Assembly: GCA_012842275.1 (NCBI GenBank)
Contig: DUSK01000099.1
Location: 1 to 53,580 of the forward strand
Direction of reading: 5' to 3'
DNA length: 53,580 nt
Source: Syntrophaceticus sp.
GTDB taxonomy: Bacteria; Bacillota; DSM-12270; Thermacetogeniales; Thermacetogeniaceae
The notes beneath the pieces are model-generated. The model was not told where the DNA came from. It saw only the letters and a program-made list of their open reading frames with translations, and did no database searches. The first letter of the stretch is position 1. Each line of letters starts with the position of its first letter. The position numbers and the translations under genes are program-made. Shown piece after piece: positions 45,883 through 53,580 of this stretch.

Positions 45883-47703
45883 ATGATCGGAAAAATGTTG
45901 GGAAACAGATATGAAATAATTGCTATGCTTGGGGCCGGAGGAATGGCCAATGTTTACAGGGCCCGCTGCACTGTTTTAAACCGCATCGTTACTGTTAAGG
46001 TTTTGCGCAAAGAACTGGCTGAGGATAAGGATTTTGTCCGGCGCTTTCAGATGGAAGCCCAGGCTGTGGCCCTGCTTTCCCATCCTAACATAGTCAGCAT
46101 TTATGATGTGGGTGAAGAGGATGGGGTGCCTTATCTGGTCATGGAGTATGTGGAGGGCTCCAACCTCAAAGAAATAATCAGGGAAAAGGGCCCACTATCA
46201 GCAACAGAAGCGGTTAACATCGGTATACAGGTATGTGCTGCACTTGAACACGCCCATAGTAAAGGAATTATTCATCGAGACATCAAGTCTCATAATATCC
46301 TGGTGACACCAGGGGGACGGGTAAAGGTTACCGATTTCGGTCTGGCCCGTGTCCTGTCGATTCCTAGTGTCACTATGACACAATCGGGATCTGTGATGGG
46401 ATCTGTTCATTACTTTTCTCCAGAACAGGCCCGGGGAGAGGAGGTTACTCCTCAGTCAGATATTTATTCTCTGGGTGTTGTGCTTTATGAAGCTGTTTCT
46501 GGCCATGTGCCTTTTCAGGGTGATAACCCGATATCTATCGCCTTGAAACACCTTCAGGAGGAGCCGAAAAGCCTGCGCCTGGAGAATCCCAATGTACCCC
46601 CGCTATTAGAACAGATTATTTTCAAGGCAATGGCTAAAGACCCCAAAAAACGCTTTTCTTCTGCAGCACAGATGCAACAGGCCTTGGCAGAGGGCCAGCC
46701 ATCTGGGGTCATCTATCCATCAGAGGAAGAGCAGACCAGACTGCTTCCACAGCCTGAACAGATGGAAGCCAAGAACAAGGTCAGTAAAAAGAGAAAACTA
46801 CACCCTGGAGCTGTTGTGGCTTTGGCGCTCCTGGGGCTGATGCTTGTGGCTGGAGGTCTGTTTGCCCTGTCAAGGTGGTATTTTGGCGGGACTGTTGTTG
46901 TTCCAAATGTGGTGGGGTTAACACAGGAAGAGGCGGAAGAAATGCTGAAAGAAGAAGGCCTTGAGGTAGAAGTAAAAGAGGCATCTGAGCAAGGAACAGA
47001 AACTGATATAGTTGTGCGGCAGGACCCGGTGGCTGGGATGGAAGTCAAAAAAGGCCGTTTGGTACGTATATGGGTCAATAAAGGGCCTGCTAGTGTCTGG
47101 CTGCCCGATTATTCAGGAGCAGAAGAGAGAGAAGCAATTCTTGCTCTGGAAGGCCGCGGGTTTATTGTTAAAGTGACCAGAGAAAACCATGATGATGTGC
47201 CAGCGGGTTATGTAATCCGCCAGTTCCCGGCAGGGGATAGCAATCAGCCAAAGGGCAGTAATGTCACATTGGTTGTAAGCAAGGGCCCAGTTGAAAAAGA
47301 GGTAATTGTACCAGCTGTGGTGGGTCTGAAGGTAGACCAGGCAGAAGCAGCTCTTGGGGCAGTTGAGCTGAATCTGGGTGAGGTTACTGAGAAGCCCAGT
47401 GATAAGGAGAAGGGTGTGATTATTGAGCAGAGCATAGCCCCTGGAAGTTCGGTGAAAAAAGGAACAGCTATTAATGTTGTGGTCAGCAGTGGTCTGCAGG
47501 AGAAAGAAACTCAATTGAAAATCGATGTTCCAGAAGAAGGGGAACTGATCATTGTGATCAAAGACAGTCAGGGCACAAGAGAGGTTTATAAACAGCTTCA
47601 CAAAGAGGGGGATAAGGTTGAAAAGGTTTTTACAGTTTATCCTCCTGGGGAATTTCAGATCTATTTTCAGGGAAAATTGAGACAGACTGTTCCCATTAAT
47701 TGA
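45883..47703 (+). CDS. prkC: PASTA-domain Ser/Thr protein kinase (PrkC/PknB)
   Basis: A 606-residue membrane kinase that senses peptidoglycan fragments or lipid II. Kinase domain 1-270: glycine loop LGAGGMANVY (16-25), Lys39, catalytic HRDIKSHN (131-138), DFG (151-153), and the activation loop with SVTMTQSGSVMGS. A membrane segment lies at about 308-330. Three PASTA repeats follow, starting near 337 (VVVPNVVGLTQEEAEEML), 404 and 477 (IVPAVVGLKVDQAEAAL), then a roughly 70-residue C-terminal beta-rich extension. Two FHA proteins, a SEDS and a PBP upstream are likely readers and effectors. No PP2C phosphatase gene lies next to it. Confidence 0.95.
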   Translation: MIGKMLGNRYEIIAMLGAGGMANVYRARCTVLNRIVTVKVLRKELAEDKDFVRRFQMEAQAVALLSHPNIVSIYDVGEEDGVPYLVMEYVEGSNLKEIIREKGPLSATEAVNIGIQVCAALEHAHSKGIIHRDIKSHNILVTPGGRVKVTDFGLARVLSIPSVTMTQSGSVMGSVHYFSPEQARGEEVTPQSDIYSLGVVLYEAVSGHVPFQGDNPISIALKHLQEEPKSLRLENPNVPPLLEQIIFKAMAKDPKKRFSSAAQMQQALAEGQPSGVIYPSEEEQTRLLPQPEQMEAKNKVSKKRKLHPGAVVALALLGLMLVAGGLFALSRWYFGGTVVVPNVVGLTQEEAEEMLKEEGLEVEVKEASEQGTETDIVVRQDPVAGMEVKKGRLVRIWVNKGPASVWLPDYSGAEEREAILALEGRGFIVKVTRENHDDVPAGYVIRQFPAGDSNQPKGSNVTLVVSKGPVEKEVIVPAVVGLKVDQAEAALGAVELNLGEVTEKPSDKEKGVIIEQSIAPGSSVKKGTAINVVVSSGLQEKETQLKIDVPEEGELIIVIKDSQGTREVYKQLHKEGDKVEKVFTVYPPGEFQIYFQGKLRQTVPIN

Positions 47704-47746
47704 GGTGGAGAGTTTCCTTGATATAGTATTTTAAAGGAGGTTTTTG

Positions 47747-48616
47747 GTGAGGGAAGGCTTAGTACTGAAAGGTTATGGGGGGTTCTATTACGTCAAGTCT
47801 GGAAACGAAAACTGGTGCTGTCGCGGTCGCGGCCGTCTGCGCCGTGAGCAGGCAATACTGCCTGGAGACTGGGTTCTTTTTACACCCCTCAAAGAGGGTG
47901 AAGGTGTTATTGAGAGCGTAAAACCGCGCAAAAATGAACTGCCTCGCCCTCCTGTGGCAAATATTGACCAGGTAATACATATTGTATCCCTGGCTCAGCC
48001 TTTGCCGGATTTGAAACTTCTCGACCGATCTCTGGTTTTGTGTGAGTTAAAGAAATTGGATGTTGTGATCTGTTTTAATAAAGCGGACCTGGTAGATAAA
48101 AAAGATGCCCGGGAATTGATGGAAATATACGAGCATGCAGGTTATAAGACGGTTCTTACCTCTGCTCTTTACGGCAGCGGTCTAGATATTGTTTGTAAGA
48201 ACCTGGAGGGAAAAGTATCTGTCTTGTCTGGGCCATCAGGTGCGGGCAAATCCACACTGCTCAATGCACTTGACCCTAAGCTGAAGCTGAAAACAGGTGA
48301 GATAAGCAGAAAGCTGAAAAGAGGAAAACACACCACCAGATATGTTGAATTGCTTGAGCTTTGTGGTGGATATGTGGCTGATACACCTGGTTTCAGCAAT
48401 TTAGAACTGCCACCGATGAGAAGAGAAGAGTTAGGCCGCTGCTTCCCGGAAATCTACCAGCTAGCTGGGCAGTGCCGTTTTGATGACTGTCTTCATATCA
48501 ATGAACCTGATTGCGGTGTTATAGATGCACTGGAGAAAGGGATGATCAGCACTATCCGTTATCAAGGTTATCAACAGCTATTAGAAGAGGTTATTGTTAA
48601 GGAGCGGATTTACTGA
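47747..48616 (+). CDS. rsgA: Small ribosomal subunit biogenesis GTPase RsgA
   Basis: A circularly permuted GTPase that checks late 30S maturation. The 289-residue protein has an OB-fold N-terminus and G motifs in permuted order: G4 FNKADLV near residue 107, G1 GPSGAGKSTLLN near 163, G3 DTPGFS near 210, and a C-terminal zinc site with Cys and His (CRFDDCLHINEPDC). GTG 47747 is best spaced from AAAGGAGG (47733-47740); a TTG at 47744 is too near. The order prkC-rsgA-rpe is conserved in Gram-positive bacteria. Confidence 0.95.
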   Translation: MREGLVLKGYGGFYYVKSGNENWCCRGRGRLRREQAILPGDWVLFTPLKEGEGVIESVKPRKNELPRPPVANIDQVIHIVSLAQPLPDLKLLDRSLVLCELKKLDVVICFNKADLVDKKDARELMEIYEHAGYKTVLTSALYGSGLDIVCKNLEGKVSVLSGPSGAGKSTLLNALDPKLKLKTGEISRKLKRGKHTTRYVELLELCGGYVADTPGFSNLELPPMRREELGRCFPEIYQLAGQCRFDDCLHINEPDCGVIDALEKGMISTIRYQGYQQLLEEVIVKERIY

Positions 48617-49305
48617 TGCAGATAAAGATCGCACCATCGATCTTAACCGCGGATTTCAGCAAACTGGGTGATGTTGTCAAAGAACTAGAAAAATGTGGCG
48701 CTGACCAGCTCCACCTTGACATTATGGACGGACATTTTGTGCCCAATCTCACCTTTGGTCCTCCTGTTGTGGCATCTCTCTCCCAGATTACATCTTTACC
48801 CTTTGATGTGCATTTAATGGTAGAGCATCCAGAAGGGTTGTTCTCCGCTTTTGCCACAGCTGGGGCAAAAAGCCTCACCGTACATGCAGAAGCCTGTACC
48901 CACCTGCACCGGACTGTGCAGATGATCAAGGATCTGGGAATAAGAGCAGGGGTAGCCCTCAACCCAGCAACACCGTTGAGTTTTGTTGAATATATCCTTC
49001 CGGATCTGGACATAGTTCTCATCATGACCGTTAACCCTGGTTGGGGTGGACAGGCGTTTATAACCACCATGTGTGAAAAGATCAGAAAGTTAAGAATGAT
49101 GCTGAAAGATTCCGGCTCCCCTGCTGAGCTGCAGGTGGATGGGGGGATTAATCAGCAAACAGTAAAATCAGTTGTGGAGGCAGGGGCCAATTCTCTGGTA
49201 ATTGGTTCTGCCTTATTAATGGAGAGGGATTGGGGCCAAGCAATAGAACAATACCGCTCACTGGCTGTTGAAGCTGCTCGTGACAGCTGGTGGTGCAGTT
49301 CTTGA
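48616..49305 (+). CDS. rpe: Ribulose-phosphate 3-epimerase
   Basis: It interconverts ribulose 5-phosphate and xylulose 5-phosphate. The 229-residue TIM barrel begins KIAPSILTADFSKLGD, with metal-binding HLDIMDGHFVPN near residue 34, VHLMVEHP near 67, TVNPGWGGQAF near 139 and the phosphate site GSALL near 198. The ATG overlaps the rsgA stop by one base. It supplies pentose phosphates, including ribulose 5-phosphate, a substrate of RibBA encoded downstream. Confidence 0.96.
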   Translation: MQIKIAPSILTADFSKLGDVVKELEKCGADQLHLDIMDGHFVPNLTFGPPVVASLSQITSLPFDVHLMVEHPEGLFSAFATAGAKSLTVHAEACTHLHRTVQMIKDLGIRAGVALNPATPLSFVEYILPDLDIVLIMTVNPGWGGQAFITTMCEKIRKLRMMLKDSGSPAELQVDGGINQQTVKSVVEAGANSLVIGSALLMERDWGQAIEQYRSLAVEAARDSWWCSS

Positions 49306-49319
49306 AAGATAGCAGATCA

Positions 49320-49349
49320 TTGACGAATTAATCGGATTAGGTGTACAAT
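49320..49349 (+). promoter_or_regulatory. Sigma-A promoter for the rib operon
   Basis: TTGACG (49320-49325) and TACAAT (49344-49349) with an 18-base spacer, about 40 bases before the FMN riboswitch. Confidence 0.7.
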
Positions 49350-49390
49350 GAAACAGGCATGTGAATAAAAATTGCATAAAAATTTGGAAG

Positions 49391-49512
49391 GTCCTTCGGG
49401 GGGTGGTGGAATTCCACACCGGCGGTGAAAGCCCGCGAATCCGGGTGTCTAACCCGGACTGATCCAGTGAAATTCTGGAGCCGACAGTAAAAGTCTGGAT
49501 GGGAGAAGGAGA
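49391..49512 (+). promoter_or_regulatory. FMN riboswitch (RFN element)
   Basis: The conserved FMN aptamer is readable: GTCCTTCGGGG at the 5' side, GGTGGAATTCCACACCGGCGGT, the GCCCGCGA junction, GATCCAGTGAAATTCTGGAGCCGACAGT, and the closing GGGAGAAGGA at the 3' side. With the terminator at 49535 it should repress the downstream rib genes when FMN is high. The 288-base gap between rpe and ribD is explained by promoter, riboswitch and terminator. Confidence 0.95.
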
Positions 49513-49534
49513 CTTTTCATTTTCTTGTCTAAAT

Positions 49535-49564
49535 GACCCGAGGCTTTCCAGTCGGGTTTTTTTA
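49535..49564 (+). terminator. Expression-platform terminator of the FMN riboswitch
   Basis: GACCCGA (49535-49541) pairs with TCGGGTT (49552-49558; last pair G-U), followed by seven T in total. Confidence 0.88.
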
Positions 49565-49593
49565 TTCTTAATTTAATAAATGGAGGGAACCCT

Positions 49594-50733
49594 TTGTCGG
49601 ACCATGAACTATTTATGGCAAGAGCCCTTAAACTGGCTGAATTAGGACGGGGTCAAACCAGTCCCAATCCACTTGTGGGTGCTGTTGTGGTAAAAAACGG
49701 TGAAATTGTAGGAGAAGGATATCACCAGAAGGCCGGTTTACCCCATGCAGAGATAAACGCTCTGCGGGAAGCGGGAGAAAGGGCTCGTGATGCTGTACTT
49801 TACGTTACTCTGGAGCCGTGCTGTCATTACGGACGAACCCCACCTTGTACAAAGGCCATTATAGAAGCGGGAATCCGAGAAGTGATAGTGGGGGTTACTG
49901 ATCCCAATCCTCAGGTTGCAGGAAAGGGAATCAGAATACTGCAGGAGTCGGGGATTAGGGTTCAGTTGGGTGTTTTGGAAGAGGAAGCCCGCAGGCAGAA
50001 TGAGGCTTTTTTCAAATATATCCGAACTAAACTGCCATTTGTCACACTAAAAGCCGCTGTTTCTCTTGATGGCAAGATCGCCACTGTATCCGGAGATTCC
50101 AAGTGGATTACCGGTGAAAAGGCGCGTCAGTTGGTTCATAGACTGCGAGCCGAAAGTGATGCTGTTCTTACCGGGATCGGCACTGTTTTGGCTGATGATC
50201 CTTTATTAAATGTGAGGCTCCCTGGCTATAAGGGCCGGCAACCGGTTAGAGTTGTTGTTGACAGCAGTTTGCGCATTCCTGAGGAATCACAATTGGTTCA
50301 AACCGCTGCTCAGATACCAACTGCTGTAGCAGTGATCAAAGGAAATTACAGCAGGGAAAAGAGGGCGAGGCTGGAAGCAGTTGGTGTAGAGGTTTGGGAA
50401 CTGCCGGCTTCTGAAGGGAGAGTGGATCTTAAATCTTTGCTGGGTTTGCTTGGACAAAAGGAGATAATGAATCTTTTGGTGGAAGGGGGTTCTTCTTTAA
50501 ATGCCGCTCTGATGGAAGGGGGACTGGTGGATAAATATATTATTTTTCAGGCGCCTTTGCTGATCGGAGGCAGCAAGGCTCCAGGGGTTTTCGGGGGAAA
50601 AGGGTTTTCCAGGATAAAGGATTGTCTGCGGCTATCCCCTGTTTTCACAGAAAGGGTAGGAGGGGATATGATGATCACTGCCTACTCGGAGTGGAGGTCG
50701 GAGGGTTCATCAATGGCAGCCAAAAAGGGGTGA
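49594..50733 (+). CDS. ribD: Bifunctional riboflavin deaminase / reductase RibD
   Basis: The second and third steps of riboflavin synthesis from GTP. The 379-residue protein has an N-terminal cytidine-deaminase-type zinc domain (PHAEINAL near residue 51 and PCCHYGRTPPC near 76) and a C-terminal reductase domain (SLDGKIA, ITGEKARQLVHRLRAESDAVLTGIGTVLADDP, LVEGGSSLNAALM). TTG 49594 follows GGAGGG with six-base spacing. Confidence 0.96.
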   Translation: MSDHELFMARALKLAELGRGQTSPNPLVGAVVVKNGEIVGEGYHQKAGLPHAEINALREAGERARDAVLYVTLEPCCHYGRTPPCTKAIIEAGIREVIVGVTDPNPQVAGKGIRILQESGIRVQLGVLEEEARRQNEAFFKYIRTKLPFVTLKAAVSLDGKIATVSGDSKWITGEKARQLVHRLRAESDAVLTGIGTVLADDPLLNVRLPGYKGRQPVRVVVDSSLRIPEESQLVQTAAQIPTAVAVIKGNYSREKRARLEAVGVEVWELPASEGRVDLKSLLGLLGQKEIMNLLVEGGSSLNAALMEGGLVDKYIIFQAPLLIGGSKAPGVFGGKGFSRIKDCLRLSPVFTERVGGDMMITAYSEWRSEGSSMAAKKG

Positions 50734-50737
50734 TTGT

Positions 50738-51385
50738 TTGTTTACAGGACTGGTGGAAGATAGGGGTATCGTTCGAGGGATTAATAAGGGGCATCTCTCT
50801 GCTTCTCTGCAAATTGAGTCTAGTATAATATGTGAAGACTTGAAAGTGGGGGATAGTATAGCTGTTAATGGGGTTTGTCTCACAGCTGCTTCTTTAAGCG
50901 GCAGAACTTTTTATGCTGATGTGATGGCGGAAACCCTTGCTAAGACAAATTTAGGTCTGTTAAAGGAAGGGGACCAGGTAAACTTAGAGAGGGCTTTAAA
51001 GATAGGAGGCAGGTTGGGTGGACACTTTGTGACCGGGCATGTGGATGGTGTAGGAGAGATTCTGAGTATATACAAGCGGGGGATTTCAACAGAGATATGG
51101 GTGAAAATGCCTGCAGAACTGCAGCCATATCTAACCCCCCAGGGTTCTGTAACAGTTGATGGCACCAGTCTTACCATTGCAGAACTGCTTACTTCTTCAT
51201 TCAAGGTGAGCTTAATACCCCATACTCTGGAAAAAACTATTTTGGGGTTGAAGAAGACAGGGGATCTGGTAAATATTGAGGCAGATATTTTGGGTAAGTA
51301 TGTGTTCTTTCTTCTGGGGAAAGGAACAGAAGATAAGAAAAGGGATTTTACAGTGGATTTTCTTGCGGAACATGGATTTATCTAA
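50738..51385 (+). CDS. ribE: Riboflavin synthase (alpha subunit)
   Basis: It dismutates two lumazines to riboflavin. The 215-residue protein has the two similar lumazine-binding halves: [25 protein letters not shown] near residue 38 and [11 protein letters not shown] near 94 in the first; [15 protein letters not shown] near 135 and [15 protein letters not shown] near 175 in the second. TTG 50738 follows GGGGTGATTG. The gene follows ribD after 4 bases. Confidence 0.95.
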   Translation: MFTGLVEDRGIVRGINKGHLSASLQIESSIICEDLKVGDSIAVNGVCLTAASLSGRTFYADVMAETLAKTNLGLLKEGDQVNLERALKIGGRLGGHFVTGHVDGVGEILSIYKRGISTEIWVKMPAELQPYLTPQGSVTVDGTSLTIAELLTSSFKVSLIPHTLEKTILGLKKTGDLVNIEADILGKYVFFLLGKGTEDKKRDFTVDFLAEHGFI

Positions 51386-51402
51386 GGGAGGGAGCGAAAT
51401 TA

Positions 51403-52614
51403 ATGGCAAAGGAATCTTTTGATACGATTGAAGAAGCCATCGCAGAGATAGCTGCGGGACGCATGGTTATTGTTGTTGATGATGAAGATAGGGAAAATGA
51501 GGGTGATTTGATTCTAGCAGCAGAAAAGGTGACACCTGAGGCCATCAACTTTATGGCAGTCCATGCTCGTGGCCTGATTTGCGCTCCTATGACCGGAGAG
51601 CGCCTGGATGAATTGGAACTCCATCAGATGGTGGCAAACAACACAGACAATATGGAAACAGCCTTCACTGTATCTGTTGATGCTGTCACTACAACAACTG
51701 GTATCTCCGCTTTTGAACGGGCTGAAACCATAAGGGCTTTAGTGGACCCCAAAACAGCACCGTCTGATTTAAGGCGTCCTGGTCATGTCTTTCCTCTGCG
51801 GGCAGTAGAAGGCGGTGTTCTGCGGAGAGCAGGACATACTGAGGCTTCTGTAGACCTGGCCCGCTTAGCAGGCCTTTATCCGGCAGGTGTGTGCTGTGAG
51901 ATTATGAATGAGGATGGGACTATGGCCCGTGTTCCACAGCTTTTTAAGTTTGCTGAAAAACACAATTTGAAGATCATTACTATAGCAGATTTGATCGAAT
52001 ACCGCCGCCATACTGAAAAACTGGTACGGAGAATAACAGAAGCCCACCTGCCAACAAAGTATGGCGATTTTACTGCTGTAGCCTATGAGAATTTGCTGGA
52101 CCATACCTGCAATATTGCCTTGGTACAGGGAGATATAAGTACTGCTGAACCTGTTTTAACCCGGGTGCACTCTGAGTGTTTAACCGGAGATGTTTTCGGT
52201 TCTCTCCGCTGTGACTGTGGTGAGCAGTTGGCACAGGCAATGCGCATGATCTCCGCTGAGGGGAGAGGAATACTGCTTTACATGCGGCAGGAGGGAAGGG
52301 GAATTGGTCTGTTGAACAAAATCCGGGCCTATAAGCTGCAGGATGAGGGAAGTGATACAGTTGAAGCCAATGAACTGCTGGGGTTCCCTCCGGACCTGCG
52401 GGATTATGGCATAGGGGCCCAAATTCTCGTGGACCTTGGTGTTAAAAAACTGAGGCTGATGACCAACAACCCCCGTAAAATTAAGGGACTGCAGGGTTAC
52501 GGTTTGGAGATTGTGGAAAGGGTTCCTATCGAGATGCCGCCGAGGGCTGAAAACAAGCGGTATCTTCAAACAAAAAAGGAAAAAATGGGACATTTTTTAG
52601 CCCTGAATAAATAG
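51403..52614 (+). CDS. ribBA: Bifunctional DHBP synthase / GTP cyclohydrolase II
   Basis: A two-domain enzyme that makes 3,4-dihydroxybutanone phosphate from ribulose 5-phosphate (N-terminal, with [13 protein letters not shown] near residue 30 and [11 protein letters not shown] near 126) and opens GTP for riboflavin synthesis (C-terminal, with [23 protein letters not shown] near 250, which provides the zinc Cys residues). The 403-residue length is normal for the fusion. ATG 51403 follows AGGGAGGGAG. Confidence 0.97.
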   Translation: MAKESFDTIEEAIAEIAAGRMVIVVDDEDRENEGDLILAAEKVTPEAINFMAVHARGLICAPMTGERLDELELHQMVANNTDNMETAFTVSVDAVTTTTGISAFERAETIRALVDPKTAPSDLRRPGHVFPLRAVEGGVLRRAGHTEASVDLARLAGLYPAGVCCEIMNEDGTMARVPQLFKFAEKHNLKIITIADLIEYRRHTEKLVRRITEAHLPTKYGDFTAVAYENLLDHTCNIALVQGDISTAEPVLTRVHSECLTGDVFGSLRCDCGEQLAQAMRMISAEGRGILLYMRQEGRGIGLLNKIRAYKLQDEGSDTVEANELLGFPPDLRDYGIGAQILVDLGVKKLRLMTNNPRKIKGLQGYGLEIVERVPIEMPPRAENKRYLQTKKEKMGHFLALNK

Positions 52615-52629
52615 AAAGGAGTTATTAAA

Positions 52630-53100
52630 TTGCCGCAAATATTTGAAGGAAAATTACTGGGAGAGGGACTGCGTTTAGGAATTGTTGTATCAAGGTTTAA
52701 TGAGTTTATTACCAATAAGCTGTTGAGTGGGGCTCTAGACATGCTTAAAAGGCATGGTGTCAGCGAGGATGCGGTGGATGTGGCTTGGGTTCCAGGTGCC
52801 TTTGAAATCCCTTTGACCGCTCAAAAAATGGTTGAGCGCGGTTATGATGCGGTCATCTGCTTAGGAGCAGTGATCAGGGGGGCCACACCTCATTTCGATT
52901 ATGTAGCCAGTGAGGTTACCAAAGGAATCGCCCAGGTCAGCCTTGCTACAGGGGTGCCTGTGGTCTATGGTCTGATCACCGCAGATACCTTAGAACAGGC
53001 TATTGAACGGGCAGGGACAAAGGCGGGCAATAAGGGTGCTGACGCGGCATTGACTGCACTGGAAATGATCAATCTCTTCAAGGAATTGAAAGGGAAGTAA
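52630..53100 (+). CDS. ribH: 6,7-dimethyl-8-ribityllumazine synthase
   Basis: It condenses the RibA/D product with dihydroxybutanone phosphate; it forms icosahedral or pentameric shells that often encapsulate RibE. The 156-residue protein has [15 protein letters not shown] near residue 18, [12 protein letters not shown] near 55, and [21 protein letters not shown] near 80, where the His is the catalytic residue. TTG 52630 follows AAAGGAG. It completes the ribD-ribE-ribBA-ribH set. Confidence 0.97.
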   Translation: MPQIFEGKLLGEGLRLGIVVSRFNEFITNKLLSGALDMLKRHGVSEDAVDVAWVPGAFEIPLTAQKMVERGYDAVICLGAVIRGATPHFDYVASEVTKGIAQVSLATGVPVVYGLITADTLEQAIERAGTKAGNKGADAALTALEMINLFKELKGK

Positions 53101-53101
53101 G

Positions 53102-53580
53102 ATGCGGATCGGTATTATCAGTGATACACATGGGTCACTTTCCTGCTGGCAGAAGGTAATGTCTACTCTTTTTCAGGATGTTGACCTGATTGTTCATGCG
53201 GGGGACATCCTTTACCACGGCCCCCGCAATCCACTCCCTGAAAATTATCAACCCCGTGGACTGGCAGAAGCAGTCAACAATTTGTCAGTACCCCTTGTTA
53301 TTGCTCAGGGAAACTGTGATGCAGAAGTTGATCAGATGATGATCAATTGGCCCCTCCAGGCTCCATATGCCTTTCTGCAAATAGAAAACCTGCGCATCCT
53401 AGTCAATCATGGGCACAGCTTAAGTGCCGCTGAAAGGGAGGCACAGGCTCATAGGTTTAAGGTTCAGTTATTTGTTTTTGGACACACACATATCCCCCTT
53501 TTGGAAAAGAAGGAGGATATCATCTATCTCAATCCAGGATCGCCGTCCCTACCTAAAGAGATTTGGGAACCAACAGCCGC
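53102..53580 (+). CDS. YfcE/MJ0936-type phosphodiesterase, 3' end beyond window
   Basis: A frame opened at ATG 53102, one base after ribH, and still open at the right edge (159 codons visible). The N-terminal MRIGIISDTHGS, HAGDILYHGP, the GNCD motif near residue 64, and NHGH and GHTHIP near residues 102 and 123 are the five metal-binding motifs of calcineurin-like phosphodiesterases of the YfcE group. Its substrate cannot be deduced. AAAGGGAAG precedes the start. Confidence 0.88.
   Translation, partial: MRIGIISDTHGSLSCWQKVMSTLFQDVDLIVHAGDILYHGPRNPLPENYQPRGLAEAVNNLSVPLVIAQGNCDAEVDQMMINWPLQAPYAFLQIENLRILVNHGHSLSAAEREAQAHRFKVQLFVFGHTHIPLLEKKEDIIYLNPGSPSLPKEIWEPTA

Overview
The window is a gene-dense chromosomal segment of an anaerobic, Gram-positive-type bacterium, most likely a member of the Clostridia (Peptococcaceae or Syntrophomonadales-like; the genus cannot be read from the sequence). 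The reasons are an oxygen-sensitive class III ribonucleotide reductase, an NAD-linked dihydroorotate dehydrogenase (PyrD/PyrK), the LL-diaminopimelate aminotransferase route to meso-diaminopimelate, SepF, RemA, RqcH, a PASTA kinase, and T-box, PyrR and FMN attenuators. Nearly all genes lie on the + strand, are tightly packed with strong Shine-Dalgarno sequences, and unusually often start at TTG. I see no rRNA, tRNA, insertion sequence, prophage or CRISPR array.

Layout. 1-2862: the 3' end of nrdD, a DNA methyltransferase, then nrdG. 2928-7841: a ylm/division-type cluster (pgeF, a metal-binding HMA protein, a HlyD-like membrane protein, yggS, sepF, proC, yggT, a DUF167 gene and a 47-codon gene). 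7842-11067: a terminator, a sigma-A promoter, a T-box leader and ileS. 11240-13076: an ACT-domain protein and its UPF0210 partner. 13135-16694: a DUF5665 protein, a DksA/TraR-type zinc protein, a glycosyltransferase, lspA and rluD. 16761-27216: a complete UMP biosynthesis operon, pyrR-pyrB-pyrC-carA-carB-pyrK-pyrD-pyrF-pyrE, with two PyrR attenuators. 27398-28458: a PadR regulator and a membrane partner. 28505-30259 (minus strand): rqcH. 30498-37025: dapF, dapL, yicC, remA, gmk, rpoZ, coaBC, metK. 37181-49305: priA, def, fmt, rsmB, an FHA protein, an FHA-SEDS fusion, a class B penicillin-binding protein, a PASTA kinase, rsgA and rpe. 49320-53100: an FMN riboswitch and ribD-ribE-ribBA-ribH, followed by a truncated phosphodiesterase gene.

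Most striking observation: the carbamoyl-phosphate synthetase small subunit (carA) is full length, in frame and inside an intact pyr operon, yet all three residues of its glutaminase triad appear replaced (Cys to Ala, His to Tyr, Glu to Leu), as are neighbouring glutamine-binding positions. The large subunit looks complete. The simplest reading is a carbamoyl-phosphate synthetase that uses free ammonia and keeps CarA as a structural partner, a bacterial parallel to vertebrate CPS1. Other points of interest are a DNA methyltransferase inside an nrdD-nrdG operon, an FHA domain fused to a SEDS glycosyltransferase in an actinobacterial-style fha/rodA/pbpA/kinase cluster without an adjacent phosphatase, an ACT protein with an added N-terminal module, and an unusual proC translation start.

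All family assignments come from reading motifs by eye; no database search was run.
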